Below are positions 1-6,872 of a stretch of 13,928 nt of DNA, one piece after another. Positions within the stretch are counted from its first letter, which is position 1, and each line of letters opens with the position of its first letter. Under the pieces are notes generated by a model. That model was given only the letters and a program-made list of their open reading frames with translations. It was not told the DNA's origin and did not search any database. The position numbers were made by a program, and so were the translations under genes. This DNA comes from Sphingomonadaceae bacterium (GTDB lineage: Bacteria > Pseudomonadota > Alphaproteobacteria > Sphingomonadales > Sphingomonadaceae): positions 1 to 13,928 of the forward strand of contig JACFNY010000021.1 in the NCBI GenBank assembly GCA_019454625.1, read 5' to 3'.

Positions 1-373
1 CGACGGCCTCGGCGGCGGCGCGCGCCGCCGCCCGCGTTTCGGCGACGACGAAGGCGACGCCGTCGCCGACGAAGCGGACCGTATCGGCGGCAAGCAGCGG
101 CCGCGGCGTCTCGATCCGCCCCGGCAGCTTCACGAGGCACGGGATCGGGCCGTAGTGCGCGACATCCTCCGCCGTGTACACCGCGAGCACGCCCGGCATC
201 TGCCGCGCGTCCGCCGTGTCGATGCCGAGGATGCGCGCGTGGCCGTAGGGCGAGCGCACCGTCACGCCGTAGGCGGTGCCCTCCGGTTGGAAATCGTCGG
301 TGTAGCGGCCGCGGCCGGTCAGCAGCCGTTCGTCCTCCACCCTGCGGGGCGACTGGCCGACGCCGAACTTCAT
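1..373 (-). CDS. Xanthine/CO dehydrogenase-family molybdopterin-binding subunit, N-terminal part (runs off left edge)
   Basis: The 124 visible residues are the N-terminus of the large subunit of a molybdenum hydroxylase (CoxL / xanthine dehydrogenase family, about 750-800 aa when complete). Typical landmarks are GQSPRRVEDERLLTGRGRY (residues 6-24), VRSPYGHARILGIDT (39-53), PGVLAVYTAED (61-71) and ADTVRFVGDGVAFVVAE (98-114). These belong to the aldehyde oxidase/xanthine dehydrogenase a/b hammerhead domain. The molybdopterin-binding domain lies outside the window, so the substrate cannot be told; true CO dehydrogenase needs an active-site loop not seen here. The ATG at 373 overlaps the SDR stop as ATGA, and GGAAGG at 381-386 inside the SDR gene is a good ribosome-binding site, which together fix the start. 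The partner FAD and 2Fe-2S subunits are not upstream; they may follow it, or the protein may be a fused or solo type. Confidence 0.88.
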   Translation of the reverse strand, partial: MKFGVGQSPRRVEDERLLTGRGRYTDDFQPEGTAYGVTVRSPYGHARILGIDTADARQMPGVLAVYTAEDVAHYGPIPCLVKLPGRIETPRPLLAADTVRFVGDGVAFVVAETRAAARAAAEAV

Positions 374-1167
374 GCTGAATCCTTCCGAAAACAGGCGCGG
401 AGCCCCGCGCGATAGTCAGGATAGCGAAGCCGGATGCCGAGGTCCCGCTTCATCTTGCCGTTCGCGACGCGCCGGTTCTCGGTATAGAAGGCGCGCGCCT
501 GCGGGGACAGCGCCGCTTCGGAAAGCGGCAGCAGCGGGGGCAAGGCCGCGCCCGTCAGGCGGCAGGCGAAGGCCGTCACCGCGTGGCCGGGCGCAGGAAG
601 GTCGTCGGCGACGTTCCAGACGCCGGGCGGCGCAGCGAACGCAGCGATTACCGCCGCGACGATGTCGTCCACGTGGATGCGGCTGAACACCTGCGCGCCC
701 GCGTCGATGCGCTGCGCCGTCCCTGCGCGCGCCCGGTCCAGCGCCGAGCGGCCGGGGCCGTAGATGCCGGGCAGGCGCAGCACGCGCGCGCCGATGCCCT
801 GCCACGCGAGATCGGCGGCGGTGCGCGCGCTGCGGCGGCCGCCGCCGACGGGCGCGGTTTCGTCCACCCACGCGCCGCCGGTGTCGCCGTAGACGCCGGT
901 GGAGGAGAGGTAGCCGAGCCATGCCCCGGAAGACGCGAGCGCCGCGCCGTGCCGTGCCAGCACCGGGTCGCCATCGGCTTCGGGCGGCACGGAGGACAGG
1001 ATGTGCGTCGCGCCCGCGACGGCGCTCGCCACGGCGGGATCGTCCGCCGCGAGGATGCCAGGCCGCGCGGTGCGCGCCGTTCCCGTCACGGTCCAGCCGC
1101 CGCGTTCCAGCGCCGCGCGCAGCCGCGTGCCGGTATAGCCCTGGCCGAGGATCAGGAGATGAGACAT
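370..1167 (-). CDS. Atypical short-chain dehydrogenase / NAD(P)-dependent epimerase-like protein (YeeZ type)
   Basis: This 265-aa protein has a Rossmann fold with the nucleotide-binding loop GQGYTG at residues 8-13. It has the extended-SDR strand motifs ILSSVPP (56-62), YLSSTGVYGD (86-95), LPGIYGPGRS (132-141) and SRIHVDDIV (162-170). The C-terminal ENRRVANGKMKRDLG (230-244) is typical of YeeZ-like atypical SDRs. The usual YxxxK catalytic pair is absent: Y93 is followed by GDTG with no lysine. That is normal for this subfamily, whose reaction is not established. TAGGAA at 1174-1179 lies 6 bp upstream of the ATG and serves as ribosome-binding site. The gene is divergent from pepN (53-bp gap) and its TGA overlaps the ATG of the molybdopterin subunit gene, so the two are probably co-transcribed and translationally coupled. 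Fold confidence is high; substrate is unknown. Confidence 0.88.
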   Translation of the reverse strand: MSHLLILGQGYTGTRLRAALERGGWTVTGTARTARPGILAADDPAVASAVAGATHILSSVPPEADGDPVLARHGAALASSGAWLGYLSSTGVYGDTGGAWVDETAPVGGGRRSARTAADLAWQGIGARVLRLPGIYGPGRSALDRARAGTAQRIDAGAQVFSRIHVDDIVAAVIAAFAAPPGVWNVADDLPAPGHAVTAFACRLTGAALPPLLPLSEAALSPQARAFYTENRRVANGKMKRDLGIRLRYPDYRAGLRACFRKDSA

Positions 1168-1220
1168 CGGGCGTTCCTAGCGCGCGCGGAAGCCGCTGGC
1201 GATTCGCCTGTTCGCTCACT

Positions 1221-3827
1221 ATGTCGGCTGTCATGGAAGCACGCAGCGAAACCCCCACGATCACCCGCCGCGAGGACTATGCGCCGCCCGCGTGGCGCAT
1301 CCCCGAGATCGGCCTCGTCTTCGACCTGGACGCGGAGCGCACGCGCGTCCGCGCGGTGCTGAAGACGGAGCGGGCGGGGGGCGGCCCGCTGGTGCTCGAC
1401 GGCGACGATCTCGACCTGAAATCGGTCAGCGTCGACGGGCGCGCGCTCGGCGAAGGCGACTACACGCTTGCCGGGGGCACGCTGACGATCCCGCTCTCGG
1501 GTGACGCGGCGACGGTCGAGACCGTCGTGGAGATCGCGCCCGCCGCCAACACCAAGCTGATGGGGCTCTATGCGTCCGGCGGCAACCTCTGCACGCAGTG
1601 CGAGGCGGAAGGCTTCCGCCGCATCACCTTCTTCCCGGACCGGCCGGACGTGCTCAGCCGCTATTCGGTGGAGCTGAAGGCCGACAAGGCGCGCTATCCC
1701 GTGCTGCTCTCGAACGGCAACCCGGTCGCCTCGGGCGATCTCCCGGACGGCCGCCACTTCGCGCGCTGGGACGACCCGTTCCCCAAGCCCTGCTACCTGT
1801 TCGCGGTGGTCGCGGGCGATCTCCGCGCGCTCGAAGACAGCTTCGAGACGATGTCCGGCCGCCACGTGACGCTCGGCATCTGGGTGCGCCCCGGCGACGT
1901 GGAGAAATGCCGCCACGCCATGCAGGCGCTGAAGGACTCCATGCGCTGGGACGAGGAGCATTACGGGCGCGAATACGACCTCGACGTGTTCAACATCGTC
2001 GCCGTCGACGACTTCAACTTCGGCGCGATGGAGAACAAGGGCCTCAACATCTTCAATTCGAAATACATCCTCGCCGACGCCGAGACGGCGACCGACGCCG
2101 ATTTCGACGCGGTGGCGGCGGTGGTGGCGCACGAGTATTTCCACAACTGGACCGGCAACCGCATCACCTGCCGCGACTGGTTCCAGCTCAGCCTCAAGGA
2201 AGGCCTCACCGTCTTCCGCGACCAGAGCTTCAGCGCCGACATGGGCAGCCCCGCCGTGAAGCGCATCGAGGATGTGCGTGCGCTGCGCGCCGCGCAGTTC
2301 CCGGAGGACGCCGGGCCGCTCGCGCACCCGGTGCGGCCCGAAAGCTACATCGAGATCTCGAACTTCTACACGGCGACCGTCTACAACAAGGGCGCCGAGG
2401 TGATCCGCATGGCGGCGACGCTGCTGGGGCCGGAGAATTACCGCAAGGGCACCGACCTTTACTTCGAGCGCCACGACGGCGAGGCCGCGACGGTCGAGGA
2501 CTGGGTGAAGGCGCTGGAAGACGGCGGCGGCGCCGATTTCGGCCAGTTCCGCCTGTGGTATTCGCAGGCGGGCACGCCGACCGTCACCGCCGATCTCGCC
2601 TACGATCCGACGAAGAAATCCGCGACGCTGACGCTCGCGCAGGCGGTGCCGGACACGCCCGGCCAGTCGGACAAGGCGCCGATGCACATTCCGCTCAAGG
2701 TCGCGCTGTTCGGGCGGGACTCGGGGTCGCCGCTCGGGCCGGAGCAGCTCTTCCAGCTCCGCTCGGCGAGCGCGACGATGACGTTCGGGAACGTCGCCGA
2801 GCCGCCGGTGCTGTCGATCAACCGCGGCTTTTCGGCGCCCGTGAACGTCGAGACGACGCGCAGCGCCGCCGATTTCGCCTTCCTCTCCGCGCACGACGAC
2901 GATCCGTTCGCGCGCTACGAGGCGATGCAGCAGCTGATGATGGACCGGCTGGTCGACGCCGTGAGGAACGGCGGCACCGACGCCGCACCGCTCGTCGAGG
3001 CGGTGAGCCGCACGCTGAGGAACCAGGCGCTCGACCGCGCCTTCATAGGCGAATCCATCCTGCTGCCGACCGAGACGATGGTTGCCGAGCGGCTTGCCGC
3101 GAACGTCGATCCCGACGCCGTGCACACGGCGCGCGAGGGCCTGCGCCGCGCGCTGCTGGAGGGTGTGGGCCGGGAGACGTGGACGGCGCTCCACGCCAGC
3201 CTCGCCGATGGCGGAGCCTATGAATTGACGCCCGACGCCAAGGGACGCCGCCGCCTGAAGAACGTCGCGCTCGGCTATCTGTTCGCGGACCCCGATGACG
3301 CCGCCGTCGCGGCCGCCGAGGCGCAGTACGACGCGGCGACGAACATGACCGACCGCATCGCCGCGCTCGGCCTGCTCGTCGATACGGACAGCCCGGCGCG
3401 CGAGCGGGTGCTCGGCGATTTCCACGACCGCTTCAGGGACGATGCGCTCGTGCTCGACAAGTGGTTCTCGGCGCAGGCGATGGCCACCGGCGCGGATGCG
3501 CTCGAAAAGGCGATCGCGCTCGCGGCGCACGCCGATTTCACCATCCGCAACCCGAACCGCTTCCGCGCGCTCGTCGGCGCGCTCGCGATGAACCAGTTCG
3601 TGTTCCACCGGAAGGACGGCGCCGGCTATCGCTTCGTGGCCGACAAGCTGCTGGAAGTGGATGCGATCAATCCGCAGACGGCGGCGCGCTTCATCGCGCC
3701 GTTCGGCCGCTGGCGGCGCATGGAGGACGAACGCGCCGCGATGATGCGCGCCGAGCTCGAACGCATCGTCGGGGCGCCGGGCGTCTCCCGAGACACGTTC
3801 GAGATGGCGTCGAAGAGCCTCGCTTAG
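1221..3827 (+). CDS. pepN: Aminopeptidase N (M1 family zinc alanyl aminopeptidase)
   Basis: This is an 868-aa cytosolic zinc exopeptidase that removes N-terminal residues from peptides, matching the usual PepN length of about 870. Visible landmarks are the exopeptidase motif GAMEN at 268-272 and the zinc site HEYFH at 304-308, with the third ligand E327 in LKEGLTVFRD. Tyr388 in VYNKGAEVIRM matches the transition-state tyrosine of E. coli PepN. Each sits about seven residues later than in E. coli, so the domain order is intact: N-terminal beta domain, catalytic domain, beta sandwich, C-terminal helical domain. The open frame extends back to 921 across the opposite SDR gene, but family similarity begins near the ATG at 1221; ATG at 1233 is a close alternative. 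Neither has a clear Shine-Dalgarno sequence. The TAG stop lies in the end of the repeat at 3825-3950. Confidence 0.96.
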   Translation: MSAVMEARSETPTITRREDYAPPAWRIPEIGLVFDLDAERTRVRAVLKTERAGGGPLVLDGDDLDLKSVSVDGRALGEGDYTLAGGTLTIPLSGDAATVETVVEIAPAANTKLMGLYASGGNLCTQCEAEGFRRITFFPDRPDVLSRYSVELKADKARYPVLLSNGNPVASGDLPDGRHFARWDDPFPKPCYLFAVVAGDLRALEDSFETMSGRHVTLGIWVRPGDVEKCRHAMQALKDSMRWDEEHYGREYDLDVFNIVAVDDFNFGAMENKGLNIFNSKYILADAETATDADFDAVAAVVAHEYFHNWTGNRITCRDWFQLSLKEGLTVFRDQSFSADMGSPAVKRIEDVRALRAAQFPEDAGPLAHPVRPESYIEISNFYTATVYNKGAEVIRMAATLLGPENYRKGTDLYFERHDGEAATVEDWVKALEDGGGADFGQFRLWYSQAGTPTVTADLAYDPTKKSATLTLAQAVPDTPGQSDKAPMHIPLKVALFGRDSGSPLGPEQLFQLRSASATMTFGNVAEPPVLSINRGFSAPVNVETTRSAADFAFLSAHDDDPFARYEAMQQLMMDRLVDAVRNGGTDAAPLVEAVSRTLRNQALDRAFIGESILLPTETMVAERLAANVDPDAVHTAREGLRRALLEGVGRETWTALHASLADGGAYELTPDAKGRRRLKNVALGYLFADPDDAAVAAAEAQYDAATNMTDRIAALGLLVDTDSPARERVLGDFHDRFRDDALVLDKWFSAQAMATGADALEKAIALAAHADFTIRNPNRFRALVGALAMNQFVFHRKDGAGYRFVADKLLEVDAINPQTAARFIAPFGRWRRMEDERAAMMRAELERIVGAPGVSRDTFEMASKSLA

Positions 3828-3835
3828 ACCGCGAT

Positions 3836-3862
3836 CGTTTCAGGCTGAATCAGCCTGAAACG
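3836..3862. terminator. Perfect 13-bp hairpin between convergent genes, possible bidirectional transcription stop
   Basis: The arms CGTTTCAGGCTGA and TCAGCCTGAAACG are exact complements around a single central A. The hairpin starts 8 bp after the pepN stop. Neither strand has a T-run after the stem, so it is not a standard intrinsic terminator. It may slow polymerase, protect transcript 3' ends, or simply be part of the enclosing repeat. A real loop would open the inner base pairs. Confidence 0.4.
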
Positions 3863-3905
3863 TGAATCGCTGTCCAAGCTATTGAATAGAGGCTGATTCA
3901 TGTTT

Positions 3906-3934
3906 GAGGCGGAAACGCACAGCGCTTCCACCTC
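3906..3934. repeat. Second hairpin of the intergenic element
   Basis: Arms at 3906-3918 (GAGGCGGAAACGC) and 3922-3934 (GCGCTTCCACCTC) pair over 13 positions with two mismatches around the loop ACA. It lies on the methyltransferase side of the element and could shape the 3' end of that transcript. No T-run follows on either strand. Confidence 0.45.
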
Positions 3935-3947
3935 ACACGATCAGGCT

Positions 3948-4778
3948 CTAGGAGGCGGGCTTCACGAACTTCAGCGTCATGCGGTCGGATTCGCCGATCG
4001 CGGCGTACTTGGCGCGGTCCTTGTCGCCTTCCCGGAAGCTCGGCGGCAGCGTCCACACGCCGTTCGGCCAGTCCGCGGTGTCCTTCGGATTGGCGTTCAC
4101 CTGCGATTCGCCCGCCAGCTTGAAGCCCGCCGCCTCGGCGAGCGCGACGATCGTCGAGCGCTTCATGTAGCCGGAGCTTTTCATCGCCTCGTCGGGGCGG
4201 TCTTCCGGCAGGCGGTGTTCGACGACGCCGAGCACGCCGCCCGGCTTCAGCGCGGTGTAGAAGGCCTTGAACGCGTCGCCCGCGAAGCCGCCCATGTGCC
4301 AGTTGTGGACGTTGCGGAAGGTCAGCACCATGTCGGCGCTGCCCGCGGGGGCGAGGCCGTCGTAGTGGTCCTTGCCGAAGCGCGTGACTTCTACGGCCTT
4401 GTAGAGCGGATCCGACGCCAGCTTCGCCTGATACGCCGCCAGCGATTTCGCGGCGTATTCGGACGCCTCGGGAATGCCGTGCGCGGCATAGAGCTTGCCG
4501 TGGTCGGCGAGGATTGGCGCCAGCACCTCGGTGTACCAGCCGCCGCCGGGCGCAACCTCGACCACGGTCATGCCCGGCGTGAGGCCGAAGAACGTCAGCG
4601 TCTCGGCCGGGTGGCGATATTGATCGCGCGCGCGGTTCACCTCGCTGCGGTGCGCGCCCGCGAGCGCGGCGGCATAGTCCGGCGCGGCCGGAACGGCGTG
4701 ATGGCTGTGGTCGTGCTGCGCGGCGGCGGGCACGGCGGCCCCCGAGACGAGCGCGGCGGCAAGGATGGTGCGGATCAT
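3948..4778 (-). CDS. Exported class I SAM-dependent methyltransferase-like protein
   Basis: This 276-aa protein starts with a clear Sec signal peptide: MIRT, a hydrophobic Ala/Leu/Val core, and a probable cleavage after PAAA at residue 20. The mature N-terminus is histidine-rich (QHDHSHH, 21-27). The rest reads as a class I methyltransferase fold: motif I VVEVAPGGG (72-80), LTFRNVHNWH (152-161) and LKPGGVLGVVEHR (177-189). I recall similar predicted methyltransferases with signal peptides in other alphaproteobacteria, none with a known substrate. S-adenosylmethionine is not expected in the periplasm, so catalysis there is doubtful. The frame opens further upstream, but the ATG at 4778 is chosen for its signal peptide and the GGGAG ribosome-binding site about 9 bp upstream. 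The stop lies in the end of the repeat at 3825-3950. The gene is divergent from the small membrane protein. Confidence 0.85.
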   Translation of the reverse strand: MIRTILAAALVSGAAVPAAAQHDHSHHAVPAAPDYAAALAGAHRSEVNRARDQYRHPAETLTFFGLTPGMTVVEVAPGGGWYTEVLAPILADHGKLYAAHGIPEASEYAAKSLAAYQAKLASDPLYKAVEVTRFGKDHYDGLAPAGSADMVLTFRNVHNWHMGGFAGDAFKAFYTALKPGGVLGVVEHRLPEDRPDEAMKSSGYMKRSTIVALAEAAGFKLAGESQVNANPKDTADWPNGVWTLPPSFREGDKDRAKYAAIGESDRMTLKFVKPAS

Positions 4779-4844
4779 TCGGAGACTCCCTCTTCGGCCT
4801 TCGTGGACTTGTTCTATACGCGCCCGGCGCACTATCTGCCTCGC

Positions 4845-5033
4845 ATGACGTTCGAGATCACGCTGCAGATGATGTCGGTCGCGCTCGCGTTCGGCCTCCT
4901 CAGCCTCTGGCAAGTCCGCCGCAAACGCAAGCCCGGCGCGCTGCCGTGGGTTCCGTGGCACGGTGTGATGTTTCTGGCGCTGCTCGCGCTGATCGTCGGC
5001 GCGGCGCATCTGCCGGCCGTCTGGCCGCGTTAG
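4845..5033 (+). CDS. Small two-helix membrane protein, unknown function
   Basis: This 62-aa protein has two hydrophobic segments, about residues 4-23 and 38-57. They are joined by the basic, tryptophan-containing loop VRRKRKPGALPWVPWHG. By the positive-inside rule the loop faces the cytoplasm and both ends face the periplasm. The frame is open from 3900, but the upstream part is the antisense shadow of the methyltransferase gene and lacks membrane character. The ATG at 4845 is the sensible start, though no good Shine-Dalgarno sequence precedes it. It is divergent from the methyltransferase (66-bp gap) and ends 7 bp before the stop of the convergent 84-aa gene. The PWVPWHG-helix pattern recalls conserved hypothetical proteins of sphingomonads. 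No function can be assigned. Confidence 0.68.
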   Translation: MTFEITLQMMSVALAFGLLSLWQVRRKRKPGALPWVPWHGVMFLALLALIVGAAHLPAVWPR

Positions 5034-5040
5034 GAGGAGG

Positions 5041-5295
5041 TCAGTCCTCGAGCGGCCGGCAGGCGGCGATCTTCGCCTTGGCGACGATCAGCATGGTGCC
5101 GTCCGATTGCAGGAACGGCACGAAGGGACGCGCGTCGTTCAGGCATTCGAGCACGCGCTCGTCGGGGCCGACGAACATGTGGCCGGCGAGGCTCGTCCCG
5201 TCTTCCAGCACGAGTTCCACGGCCGCCTTGCGCTTGGTGCGCAGACGCGATTTCACGATCGGCGGCGTGACGGGAATGAGGGCTTCGACGGTCAC
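5041..5295 (-). CDS. Conserved small protein coupled to cpaF, unknown function
   Basis: This 84-aa soluble protein has no signal peptide or membrane helix. After a proline-rich start and a basic patch (KSRLRTKRK, 15-23) it looks beta-rich. Features are VELVLEDGTSLAGHMFVG (26-43), an ERVLECLNDARPFVPF stretch (46-61) and DGTMLIVAKAKIAACRP (65-81). It starts with GTG at 5295, overlapping the cpaF TGA as GTGA, so its translation is probably coupled to cpaF. That placement suggests a job linked to the ATPase, but nothing in the sequence shows contact. I do not recognise the family with confidence. The pattern (short strands, then R-x-x-x-x-L-N-D and a final strand) resembles a small regulatory or adaptor domain rather than an enzyme. 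Confidence 0.8.
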   Translation of the reverse strand: MTVEALIPVTPPIVKSRLRTKRKAAVELVLEDGTSLAGHMFVGPDERVLECLNDARPFVPFLQSDGTMLIVAKAKIAACRPLED

Positions 5296-6806
5296 AGGCA
5301 GGCCTCCAGAAGGGCCTGGTCGAAACCGAAGGCCTTGGCTTTCTCGAACGTGTGCGGGCGCAGGCCCATCGAGCGGTACTCGCCGATGATGCGGCCGTCC
5401 TCGGTCTCGTCGAGATATTCGAACTTGAACAGTTCCTGCGTCACGATCACCGGGCCTTCCATGCCGACGACCTCAGTGATGTTCGTCACACGGCGCGAGC
5501 CGTCGCGCAGGCGCTTCACCTGCACGATCATGTCCACCGAATCGGCGATCTGGCGGCTGATGGCTTCCTTCGGGATCTTGATGTCGCCCATCATCACCAT
5601 GTTCTCCATGCGCGCGAGGCATTCGCGCGGGGAGTTGGAGTGGAGCGTCGCCATCGACCCATCGTGGCCGGTGTTCATCGCGGCGAGCAGGTCGAAACAC
5701 TCCTGCCCGCGGATTTCGCCGAGGATGATGCGGTCCGGGCGCATACGCAGCGCGTTGATGACGAGGTCGCGGATGGTGATCGCGCCCTTGCCTTCGAGGT
5801 TCGCGGGGCGCGTCTCCAGCGTCAGCACGTGCGGCTGCTGGAGCTGGAGCTCGGCGGCGTCCTCGATGGTGATGACGCGCTCGCCGGGGTCGATCATCTT
5901 CGACATGGCGTTCAGCATCGTCGTCTTGCCCGAGCCGGTGCCGCCCGAGATGATGACGTTGAAGCGGCAGGCGCCCGCCACCTTCAGCACCGTCGCCATC
6001 TTGTCCGACATCGAATCGCCCTTCTGCATCATGTCGATGGTGATGGGCTTGGCGGAGAACTTGCGGATCGAGATGGCGGTGCCGCGAAGCGACAGCGGCG
6101 GCACGATCACGTTGACGCGGCTGCCGTCGGGGAGGCGCGCGTCGGCGAGCGGCGTCGTCTGGTCGATGCGGCGGCCGACGCGGTTCACGATGCGCTGCGC
6201 GATCTGGAACAGGTGCTCCTCGTCGCGGAACACGATGCTGGCGAGCTCGAGTTTGCCCTTGCGTTCGATGAAGGTCTGGTTGGGGCCGTTCACCATGATG
6301 TCGGACACGGCCGGATCGGCGAGCAGCACCTCGAGCGGCCCGAGACCGAGCAGCTCGTCGACGAGCACCTTCTCGAGCGCGATCTGCTCGCGGCGGTTGA
6401 GCGGCAGTTTCAGCTCGGCGAGCACCTCGCCGATGATCGGCCGGAATTCCTCGCTCAGCTCGTCCTTGGAAAGCGTCGCGGCGGCTTCCGGGTCGACACG
6501 CTCCAGCAGGCGCGGGAGCACCTGCTCCTTGATCTTGTGGATCGAGGCCTCGAAGCCTTCCTGGCGCGAGGTCGCCTGATCGGCGGCGCCGCGCTCGCGG
6601 GCGCTGAGGCGCTGCATCGCGTCCTGCACGCGGTCGCCCGTCACTTCGACGGCGGGCTCGGCGGCTTCCTCCTCCTCGGGTTCCGGCAGCGGCTCAACCG
6701 CCGGGGCCGCACGCGATCCCCGCATGGGCGCTGCGTTGCCGAAGCCCCGACGCGGCGTGCTCAGTGCCGCTCCAATCCCAGCTTTTCTGCCGAATGCACT
6801 CATCAT
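5292..6806 (-). CDS. cpaF: CpaF/TadA-family secretion ATPase (type II/IV secretion, Flp pilus type)
   Basis: This 504-aa protein is a hexameric cytoplasmic ATPase of the kind that powers Flp/Tad pilus assembly at the inner membrane. Domains in order: a low-complexity acidic N-terminus (about 1-60, PEPEEEEAAEP at 41-51), a helical N-terminal domain (about 90-160) and a RecA-like core. Core motifs are Walker A GGTGSGKTT (288-296), Asp box VITIEDAAELQL (311-322), Walker B RPDRIILGEIRG (356-367) and His box TGHDGSMATLHSNSP (379-393). All catalytic residues look intact. Two adjacent ATG codons (6806, 6803) are possible starts; 6803 gives better spacing to the GAGGGG ribosome-binding site at 6810-6815. 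None of the other tad genes (cpaB, C, E, tadB, tadC, prepilin) is in the window. The downstream 84-aa gene overlaps it by 4 bp. A hairpin covers the ribosome-binding site. Confidence 0.95.
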   Translation of the reverse strand: MMSAFGRKAGIGAALSTPRRGFGNAAPMRGSRAAPAVEPLPEPEEEEAAEPAVEVTGDRVQDAMQRLSARERGAADQATSRQEGFEASIHKIKEQVLPRLLERVDPEAAATLSKDELSEEFRPIIGEVLAELKLPLNRREQIALEKVLVDELLGLGPLEVLLADPAVSDIMVNGPNQTFIERKGKLELASIVFRDEEHLFQIAQRIVNRVGRRIDQTTPLADARLPDGSRVNVIVPPLSLRGTAISIRKFSAKPITIDMMQKGDSMSDKMATVLKVAGACRFNVIISGGTGSGKTTMLNAMSKMIDPGERVITIEDAAELQLQQPHVLTLETRPANLEGKGAITIRDLVINALRMRPDRIILGEIRGQECFDLLAAMNTGHDGSMATLHSNSPRECLARMENMVMMGDIKIPKEAISRQIADSVDMIVQVKRLRDGSRRVTNITEVVGMEGPVIVTQELFKFEYLDETEDGRIIGEYRSMGLRPHTFEKAKAFGFDQALLEACL

Positions 6807-6810
6807 GATC

Positions 6811-6840
6811 CCCTCGGCCGAAACCGTCGGCCGCTGAGGG
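6811..6840 (-). promoter_or_regulatory. Hairpin pairing with the cpaF Shine-Dalgarno sequence
   Basis: On the mRNA strand, CCCTC (6840-6836) can pair with GAGGG (6815-6811), and GGCCG (6832-6828) with CGGCC (6820-6816). A three-base bulge lies on one side and the loop is ACGGTTT. The GAGGG arm is the cpaF ribosome-binding site, ending 4 bases before the first ATG. The stem would hide it. There is no following T-run, so a terminator for the upstream thioesterase is less likely. This is inferred from base pairing only. Confidence 0.45.
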
Positions 6841-6872
6841 AAACTAGCGCGGCAAGCTTAGCAAACTCCTAA

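Larger units (their letters stand above)
3825..3950. repeat. 126-bp palindromic intergenic element with imperfect terminal inverted repeats
   Basis: This block fills the gap between convergent pepN and the methyltransferase gene. Its ends, TAGACCGCGATCG (3825-3837) and the reverse complement of 3938-3950 (TAGAGCCTGATCG), match at 10 of 13 positions. Inside are a perfect 13-bp inverted repeat (3836-3862), a 16-bp inverted pair with two mismatches (3853-3868 with 3895-3910) and a 13-bp hairpin with two mismatches and a 3-base loop (3906-3934). The TAG at 3825 is the pepN stop and the TAG on the other strand at 3950 is the methyltransferase stop. Nothing in it codes for a transposase. It looks like a small non-autonomous element (MITE or REP-like); copy number elsewhere cannot be seen from here. 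Confidence 0.6.

Noticed and set aside
1198..1208. GGCGA-T-TCGCC palindrome containing a GATTC site in the SDR/pepN divergent gap
   Set aside because: Five-base arms are too short to call an operator in DNA this rich in G+C without a second copy.
1152..3608. 818-residue open frame antisense to pepN
   Set aside because: It is Arg/His/Val-rich with no recognisable domain and lies wholly opposite a gene with a complete active site; high G+C keeps antisense frames open.
5034..5049. GAGGA/TCCTC hairpin between the convergent 62-aa and 84-aa genes
   Set aside because: A five-pair stem with a six-base loop and no T-run is weak as a terminator.
5107..6872. Two plus-strand frames of about 500 residues antisense to cpaF
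   Set aside because: Ser/Arg/Met-rich or Val/Asp/His-rich shadows of a gene with all CpaF motifs.
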